NCBI RefSeq assembly: GCF_013167895.1
Contig: NZ_BLWC01000001.1
Coordinates: 2,976,001-3,040,000, forward strand
From: Streptomyces fulvorobeus
GTDB taxonomy: Bacteria; Actinomycetota; Actinomycetes; Streptomycetales; Streptomycetaceae
Length of the DNA: 64,000 bases
Direction of reading: 5' to 3'
Positions within the stretch are counted from its first letter, which is position 1, and each line of letters opens with the position of its first letter. A program made the translations under genes and the position numbers. The notes below the pieces were generated by a model, which worked only from the letters and a program-made list of their open reading frames with translations, was not told the DNA's origin and searched no databases. Below, piece by piece: positions 59,595-64,000 of the stretch.

Positions 59595-60332
59595 TCAGCG
59601 CCGGGGCCGGCGCAGGTCCGCCACCGCCTCGCGGATGGCGGGCAGCTGCGCGTACAGCCCGTCGCCCGGGCAGCGGGTGAGGAAGCTGTCCCGGTGCCCC
59701 GAGACGACGTGGAGCGTGGCCGTGTGTCCCCTGGGGAAGCGGCTCTCGTCGTTCGTGGAGACCAGCCGTACCGTTCCTTCAGGATCGATCCCGGGGCGCA
59801 GCTTCCACGCGATCACCCGGGCGATCGCCGCCACGACCTCCTTCGGTACGGGCACCTCCGCCCCGAAGGTGCCGATCGCCGCGATCCCCACGCTGTCGGC
59901 GTTGAACCCCTTGGTGTGCGCGCCGCGCACCGGCCGTGTGATGCCACCGGCCCGGCCCTCGTAGATGGTCCCGCAGCGGTCGACGACGAAGTTGTAACCG
60001 ATGTCGTCCCACCCGTCCTCCCTGACGTGGTTCGCCTGGATGCCGCGCAGCAGTTCCGGGGCGTCGGCGCAGTCGTAGCCGTTGGAGTGACCCGTGTGGT
60101 GGATGAAGGCGGCGCTCACCCGGCCGCTGTACGTCGCCGCGTGCCTGACCATGTCCTCGTCGGCATGCCAGGACGACCGGGGGACGATGTCGGGCTGCGG
60201 GGCCCCCGGAGGTGCCTCGGGCAGGGGAAGGGCTTCGGACGCGCCGAACCGCGCCGGGGCATCCCCCAGCACCAGGAATGCCAGCGGTATGAACACGGCA
60301 CACAGCGCGAGCCGACGCGACCACATGGGCAT
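59595..60332 (-). CDS. Exported N-acetylmuramoyl-L-alanine amidase (PGRP type)
   Basis: A 245-residue protein from the ATG at 60332 (MPMWSRRLALCAVFIPLAFL), with a signal peptide or anchor. The amidase_2/PGRP domain shows PDIVPRSSWHADED, the zinc histidine in AAFIHHTGHSNGYDCAD, GWDDIGYNFVVDRCGTIYEG with the catalytic Tyr, and HVVSGHRDSFLTRCPGDGLY with the second zinc histidine and Cys. It cleaves the bond between muramic acid and L-Ala of peptidoglycan, or binds it. An upstream extension to 60440 is not protein-like. Confidence 0.88.
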   Translation of the reverse strand: MPMWSRRLALCAVFIPLAFLVLGDAPARFGASEALPLPEAPPGAPQPDIVPRSSWHADEDMVRHAATYSGRVSAAFIHHTGHSNGYDCADAPELLRGIQANHVREDGWDDIGYNFVVDRCGTIYEGRAGGITRPVRGAHTKGFNADSVGIAAIGTFGAEVPVPKEVVAAIARVIAWKLRPGIDPEGTVRLVSTNDESRFPRGHTATLHVVSGHRDSFLTRCPGDGLYAQLPAIREAVADLRRPRR

Positions 60333-60489
60333 ACGTCCACCCTGCGGCCTGCCACGCCGGTCCGCAGCGGTGCCAGCCAACCGGGTGAGGGCAGGGTGAG
60401 ACCGGCTCCGCACCGGACTACGGCCGACAGAACAGACCAAATGTGCTGTTTACGACAGTTCGCACCATTTCGGCCAATCGCCGCACCCG

Positions 60490-61134
60490 TCAGGAGGCGA
60501 CCGCTTCCCTGCTCTCCTTGAGGAGCCGTTCGGCGCGGTGCGGCGACGTGTCCAGCCTCGACAGCACACCCGGTACGGCGTTGTTGGGGAGGAAGAGTTC
60601 GAACAGGGACGAGATCTCGCAGACCAGGTCCGGCGGCTCCGCCATCGACTCGGCGATCAGCTGGACCCCCGTCCACGCCCCGACGAAGAGCCGTGAGGTC
60701 ACCTGGGGATCGACGTGCGGGAGCAGCTCTCCGCGCGCCTTGGCCTCGGTGAGGATCTGCGCGCCCAGCTCGATCCAGTCGGGCCAGCGGGTGCCGAACA
60801 GGCTCCGGGCGCGCGGGTCGACGGAGAGCCGGATCGAGGCGCTGAGCATCGGCTCCCGGGGCAGCCGGTAGGCGAGGAGCAGGGCTATGTCCACCCACTC
60901 CTGGAGCTTGAACGCCTGCGGTACGAGACCTTCGGCCGTCACCGCCTCCTGGAGAACTCCTCGCGCGAGCTCTTCCTTCGACGTGAAGTGGAAGTACAGT
61001 GCACCTCGGGTGAGTCCCGCCCGCTCCAGGATCGCTGCGATCGTGGCGGCGTCGTAACCGTGTTCGTCGAAGACCTCGGCCGCCGCCTCCAGGAAGACCC
61101 TGCGCGTGCGGATCGCCCGTTGCTGTCTGGCCAA
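60490..61134 (-). CDS. Gamma-butyrolactone receptor (ArpA/ScbR type, TetR family)
   Basis: A 214-residue repressor. The HTH is RRVFLEAAAEVFDEHGYDAA, TIAAILERAGLTRGALYFHF, then TSKEELARGV. The ligand domain has the tryptophan (W120 in FGTRWPDWIELG) that matches the conserved ligand-contact Trp of CprB/ArpA. These receptors leave ARE operators when they bind a gamma-butyrolactone and thereby start antibiotic production. The gene is divergent from an AfsA-type synthase gene, with an ARE-like sequence between them, the usual scbR-scbA arrangement. Confidence 0.9.
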   Translation of the reverse strand: MARQQRAIRTRRVFLEAAAEVFDEHGYDAATIAAILERAGLTRGALYFHFTSKEELARGVLQEAVTAEGLVPQAFKLQEWVDIALLLAYRLPREPMLSASIRLSVDPRARSLFGTRWPDWIELGAQILTEAKARGELLPHVDPQVTSRLFVGAWTGVQLIAESMAEPPDLVCEISSLFELFLPNNAVPGVLSRLDTSPHRAERLLKESREAVAS

Positions 61135-61167
61135 CTTGCGCTCCCTTGACCTCGTCTTTGCGCTACT

Positions 61168-61194
61168 TCAAAACAAACGGGTGAGCCGGTATTC
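61168..61194. promoter_or_regulatory. ARE-like operator between receptor and AfsA-type gene
   Basis: Read on the minus strand it is AATACCGGC-TCAC-CCGTTTGTTTT, close to ARE elements (A/T-rich ends, ATACC and GTTTGTTT arms). It lies 33 bp upstream of the receptor start. Confidence 0.65.
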
Positions 61195-61237
61195 TATCAG
61201 TGCGAGCATCATCACATTGCGCCACGTCCGGGGGATC

Positions 61238-62131
61238 GTGTCCGAAGCACCAGTACTGGGCGGCAGTTTGACCGCGGTGCCCAAGGAGATAGTCCACCTC
61301 AGGCGTGACGCCTCCGTGTTCGTCACCGACTGGGAGCGGCTGGGCCCGGCGCAGTTCGCGCTCTCCGCGCGCTGGCCCGCCACCGTCACCGCCCACGCGT
61401 ACGACCCCCGGATACTCACCCAGACCATCCGGCAGAGCGGACTGGCCATCGCCCATGCCGCGTACGGCGTACCGCTCAGCCATCAGACGCTGCTCCATGA
61501 CTTCGACTTCACTGTCCGGCCAGGCTTCCGGGTGCCCCACGACCGGCCCGCGGACCTGGAGATCGCCATAAGGGTCTCGGAGCCCACGCGCCGCGGGAAG
61601 AGCGTCAGTGGCCTCGGCATGGATGTTCACGTGACCCAAGACAACACCACCGTGGCGGTCGCCAATTCGGAGTTCGGCTGGATTTCGCCGGCCGCCTACT
61701 GCCGGCTGCGCGGTGACTACCTCTGCCGCCGCTGGAACGAATGGCCGCTTCCCGCTCCTGTCGCCCCCCGGACGGTCGGCCGCCTCACCACCGCTGACGT
61801 GGTGCTCTCCGCCACCGACCGCCCCCACCGCTGGCAGCTGCGCCACGACGCGGACAACCTCCTGCTCTTCGACCATCCCGTCGACCACGTCCCCGGACTG
61901 GCGCTCATGGAAGCCGGCTACCAGGCGGCGACGGCGCTCCTCTCCCCCGCCTCCTTCGAGCCCACCGGGATCGCCAGCAGCTACGAGCGGTACGTCGAGT
62001 TCGACCGCCCCTGCTGGGTGGAGGCCGAGGTGCTGCCGTCCCCCGCGCCCGGGTGCACCGCGGTCAGGGTGACCGGCACCCAGGACGACACCCAGGCGTT
62101 CCGCGTCGAGTTGAGCGGCCGGGTCACCTAG
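61238..62131 (+). CDS. AfsA-type gamma-butyrolactone biosynthesis protein
   Basis: A 297-residue protein from the GTG at 61238. It has two AfsA hotdog repeats: TAVPKEIVHLRRDASVFVTD, DPRILTQTIRQSGLAIAHAA, LLHDFDFTVRPGF in the first and TTADVVLSATDRPHRWQLRH, DHPVDHVPGLALMEAGYQAA in the second. AfsA joins a beta-ketoacyl chain to dihydroxyacetone phosphate in the first step of gamma-butyrolactone synthesis. It is divergent from the receptor and faces a convergent SDR gene that could supply a later reduction. Confidence 0.9.
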   Translation: MSEAPVLGGSLTAVPKEIVHLRRDASVFVTDWERLGPAQFALSARWPATVTAHAYDPRILTQTIRQSGLAIAHAAYGVPLSHQTLLHDFDFTVRPGFRVPHDRPADLEIAIRVSEPTRRGKSVSGLGMDVHVTQDNTTVAVANSEFGWISPAAYCRLRGDYLCRRWNEWPLPAPVAPRTVGRLTTADVVLSATDRPHRWQLRHDADNLLLFDHPVDHVPGLALMEAGYQAATALLSPASFEPTGIASSYERYVEFDRPCWVEAEVLPSPAPGCTAVRVTGTQDDTQAFRVELSGRVT

Positions 62132-62232
62132 GCCGTACGTCCGGCGCCCGCCGTGTGCGTCCCGCCCGGTGGCGGCGTACGGCGCGGGCGCGGGACCGAC
62201 GGCGTCCACCGGCCCCGCGCCCACGCTCCGGG

Positions 62233-62997
62233 TCACTGGTTGACGAACCCGCCGTCCACCGGCACGACCGTGCCCGTGAGGAACGGGCAGCGGTCGCTGA
62301 GCAGCCACGCCGCGGCCGCCGCGATCTCCTCCGGCTCGGCCGTACGCCCCTGCGGGGTGCGCGAGTTGACCATCTCCTCCAGGCCGGGGTTGCGCCCGAA
62401 CCAGTCGGCGGTGATCTCGCTGCGCGTCGTACCGGGCGCGACCGCGTTGACCCGGATGCCCTGCCTCGCGTACTCGTCGGCCGCGGCCCGCGTCAGCCCG
62501 ACCACCGCGTGCTTGGAGGCTATGTAGGGGGCGGCCGCGGGTATCGCCACCAGCCCCGCCACGCTGCTGTTGTTGACGATCGAGCCGCCCCCGCTGGTGA
62601 GCATCGCGGCGATCTCGTACCGGAGGCAGTTCCACACGCTTCGTACGTTGGTGTCCATGAGGGTGTCGTAGACGTCGTCCCCCATCAGGTGCATCGGCGT
62701 ACGGTCACCGCCGAGCCCCGCGTTGTTGAAGGCGCAGTCCAGCCGTCCGTACGTCGACACGGCGAAGTCCACCGCCCGCGAGACGTCCGCCGCCACGGAG
62801 ACGTCGGTGACCACGTAGGCCGCTTCCGCGCCGTTGCCGCGCAGCTCGGCGGCGAGCGCGGCCAGCCGCTCCTCGCGGCGCGCCGCCAGCACCACCTTGG
62901 CGCCCTCCTGGGCGAACACCCGGGCCGCCGCCGCGCCGATGCCACTGCTCGCCCCGGTGATGAGGACGACTTTGTCTGAGAGGAGATCGTTGCTCAT
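62233..62997 (-). CDS. Short-chain dehydrogenase/reductase of the gamma-butyrolactone locus
   Basis: A 254-residue classical SDR from the ATG at 62997 (VVLITGASSGIGAAAARVFA, DCAFNNAGLGG, SIVNNSSVAGLVAIPAAAPY, IASKHAVVGLTRAAA). The active-site Ser, Tyr and Lys are present. Its start overlaps the stop of the TetR gene (ATGA). SDRs next to AfsA genes reduce butenolide or 6-keto intermediates, which is a reasonable role here, but general metabolism cannot be excluded. Confidence 0.88.
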   Translation of the reverse strand: MSNDLLSDKVVLITGASSGIGAAAARVFAQEGAKVVLAARREERLAALAAELRGNGAEAAYVVTDVSVAADVSRAVDFAVSTYGRLDCAFNNAGLGGDRTPMHLMGDDVYDTLMDTNVRSVWNCLRYEIAAMLTSGGGSIVNNSSVAGLVAIPAAAPYIASKHAVVGLTRAAADEYARQGIRVNAVAPGTTRSEITADWFGRNPGLEEMVNSRTPQGRTAEPEEIAAAAAWLLSDRCPFLTGTVVPVDGGFVNQ

Positions 62998-63628
62998 GGG
63001 CGCAGTGTCGCAGGGCAGTTCGATACGGGCTCGGGCAGCCCCGCGTCTCCCCCGCGCACCGCGAGCCGCGGCAGCATCAACGACCAGAACTGGGTGAGCG
63101 CCCGGCAGGAGGACCACTCCGCGTCCGCGCGACCGAGGATGTCCGAGCCCACCACCGCCGCCGTGACCGCGGACACCGCGGCATCCGGCAGGACGTCCGC
63201 CGCCAGATGTCCGCGCTCACCTGCCAGGGTCAGCGTCGCCCGCACCCATCTGCGCCACTCCTGCCAGAGCGTGCCGCCCCCTGCCAGGTGGCGTCGTTGC
63301 CGAGCCCGAACGCGGCCCTCAGCACCACGTCCTGGGTGATCCGCCGGGCCAGCAGGTGCGAGGTGTCGACCAGCACCCGCAGGGGGTCGGGGTGGCTGGG
63401 CGGGCACGGCGCGATGATCACGCCCAGGGTCCGGGCCGCGGCCTCCTCGACCGCCTCCCCCAGCTCCCTCTTGCTGGCGAAGTGGAAGTGCAGGGCGCCA
63501 CTGCTCACTCCGGCGCCGGCGCTGATACCGGAGAGCGAGGACAGCCCGAAGCCGCTCCGGCCGAAGGACTCGGCGGCTGAGCGGATCAACTCCTCGCGCG
63601 TACGCACCGCGCGGTCCTGCTTGGCCAT
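62994..63628 (-). pseudogene. TetR-family regulator (ArpA/ScbR-like), single-base frameshift
   Basis: It starts at the ATG at 63628 as MAKQDRAVRTREELIRSAAE, with the receptor-type HTH SLSGISAGAGVSSGALHFHF. After GLGNDATWQ near 63285 the frame breaks and the neighbouring frame supplies GTLWQEWRRWVRATLTLAGE through PVSNCPATLRP to a stop at 62994. One G missing from the GGGGG run restores a protein of about 211 residues. It resembles gamma-butyrolactone receptors or pseudo-receptors, and an ARE-like site lies 92 bp upstream. The break may be a sequencing error. Confidence 0.78.
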
Positions 63629-63720
63629 CCTGAACGCTCCGAGGGCGTGGTTGAGGCTGGTCGGTACGGGCGGGGCCCGGCGGGCCGCCTGCACCCGTCC
63701 GCGCACCGCCGCCCACGCTA

Positions 63721-63740
63721 ACAAACCGGTCGTATGGTTT
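63721..63740. promoter_or_regulatory. ARE-like operator between the second TetR and MDR genes
   Basis: ACAAACCGGTCGTATGGTTT has AAACC and GGTTT arms like an ARE site. It lies in the divergent gap, where it could control both the TetR gene and the oxidoreductase. Confidence 0.6.
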
Positions 63741-63815
63741 CGCAGGGAGTCTTCTTCATCTGGCCGAAATTCTTCCCCGGCCCCGGCCTCCGACAACCGC
63801 GAGGTACCGTGCGGC

Positions 63816-64000
63816 ATGCTCGCAATCCAGTTCGGCCGCTTCGGTGGTCCCGACGTCCTCGCACCCGTGGAACTGGCCGCCCCCGTACCGGGCCCCGGAG
63901 AGGTTCTCCTCACGGTCGAGGCGGCCGGGGTGAACTTCGCGGACACCCATCAGGTGGACGGCTCCTACCTGACCGCCGACGCCCTGCCGTTCGTCCCGGG
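63816..64000 (+). CDS. MDR-type zinc-binding/quinone oxidoreductase, N-terminal part
   Basis: The plus strand is open from the ATG at 63816 to the window end, giving 61 residues: MLAIQFGRFGGPDVLAPVEL, PVPGPGEVLLTVEAAGVNFA, DTHQVDGSY. This is the N-terminal GroES-like fold of medium-chain dehydrogenases of the quinone oxidoreductase group (NFADxxxxxG). Length and substrate cannot be judged because the window ends. It is divergent from the second TetR gene across the ARE-like site, so it may be controlled by butyrolactone signalling. Confidence 0.8.
   Translation, partial: MLAIQFGRFGGPDVLAPVELAAPVPGPGEVLLTVEAAGVNFADTHQVDGSYLTADALPFVP

Overview
The window is high-GC actinobacterial chromosome, almost certainly from a Streptomyces. 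The evidence is the dense high-GC coding, frequent GTG starts, a dnaK-grpE-dnaJ-hspR operon and clpB carrying HspR (HAIR) inverted repeats, gamma-butyrolactone signalling genes, and an actinomycete integrative and conjugative element (AICE) in a tRNA-Gly gene. From memory, the left third keeps the order of the S. coelicolor clpB/dnaK/dcd neighbourhood. No alignment was run.

Layout. 1-7.7 kb: core genes (DUF2617 fragment, aminotransferase, YbjN, MFS, ClpB, PPOX-like oxidoreductase). 7.7-10.6 kb: an unusual accessory locus. A two-gene operon encodes an exported peptide with four DIAW repeats and a Rieske-like protein that has lost its metal ligands; it is divergent from two paralogous LuxR-type regulators. 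10.6-15 kb: heat-shock operon. 15-21.5 kb: sugar transferase, EtfD-like Fe-S oxidoreductase, Yip1, phosphoribosyltransferase, dCTP deaminase, small zinc ribbon and tRNA-Gly(CCC). 21.6-35.7 kb: a complete-looking AICE of about 14 kb bounded by identical 42-bp att copies. It carries int-xis, an iteron-like region, an AAA ATPase and prim-pol, an FtsK/TraB translocase beside a repeat block, a coupled row of small transfer-associated genes, and a GntR/UTRA regulator pair behind three operator palindromes. 35.7-40.6 kb: satellite accessory DNA. An AbiEii-type module is closed by a third, mutated att copy, followed by a secreted Ig-like protein and a Phd/DUF6247/toxin module. 40.6-64 kb: chromosomal accessory genes. 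These include PIG-L deacetylase, a four-gene overlapping operon headed by a 57-residue membrane peptide, DeoR and TetR regulators, an MFS pump, an SDR, a secreted pectate-lyase-like enzyme, paired CBS/DUF21 membrane proteins, an APC permease, a phosphoribosyltransferase-hydrolase fusion and a PGRP amidase. The window ends in a gamma-butyrolactone locus: receptor, AfsA-type synthase, SDR, second TetR and the start of an MDR oxidoreductase.

How the parts work together. HspR represses the dnaK operon and clpB through HAIR sites, using DnaK as co-repressor. In the AICE, int/xis handle excision, prim-pol plus ATPase handle replication, and the FtsK-like protein moves double-stranded DNA between hyphae; the GntR protein probably represses transfer genes. 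In the terminal locus the AfsA and SDR enzymes make a signal sensed by the ArpA/ScbR-type receptor at ARE sites.

Quality note. Three genes (AICE ATPase, MFS pump, second TetR) are each broken by what looks like one missing base in a C or G run. Sequencing error is as likely as real mutation. The two least familiar systems are the DIAW-repeat locus and the 57-residue-peptide operon.
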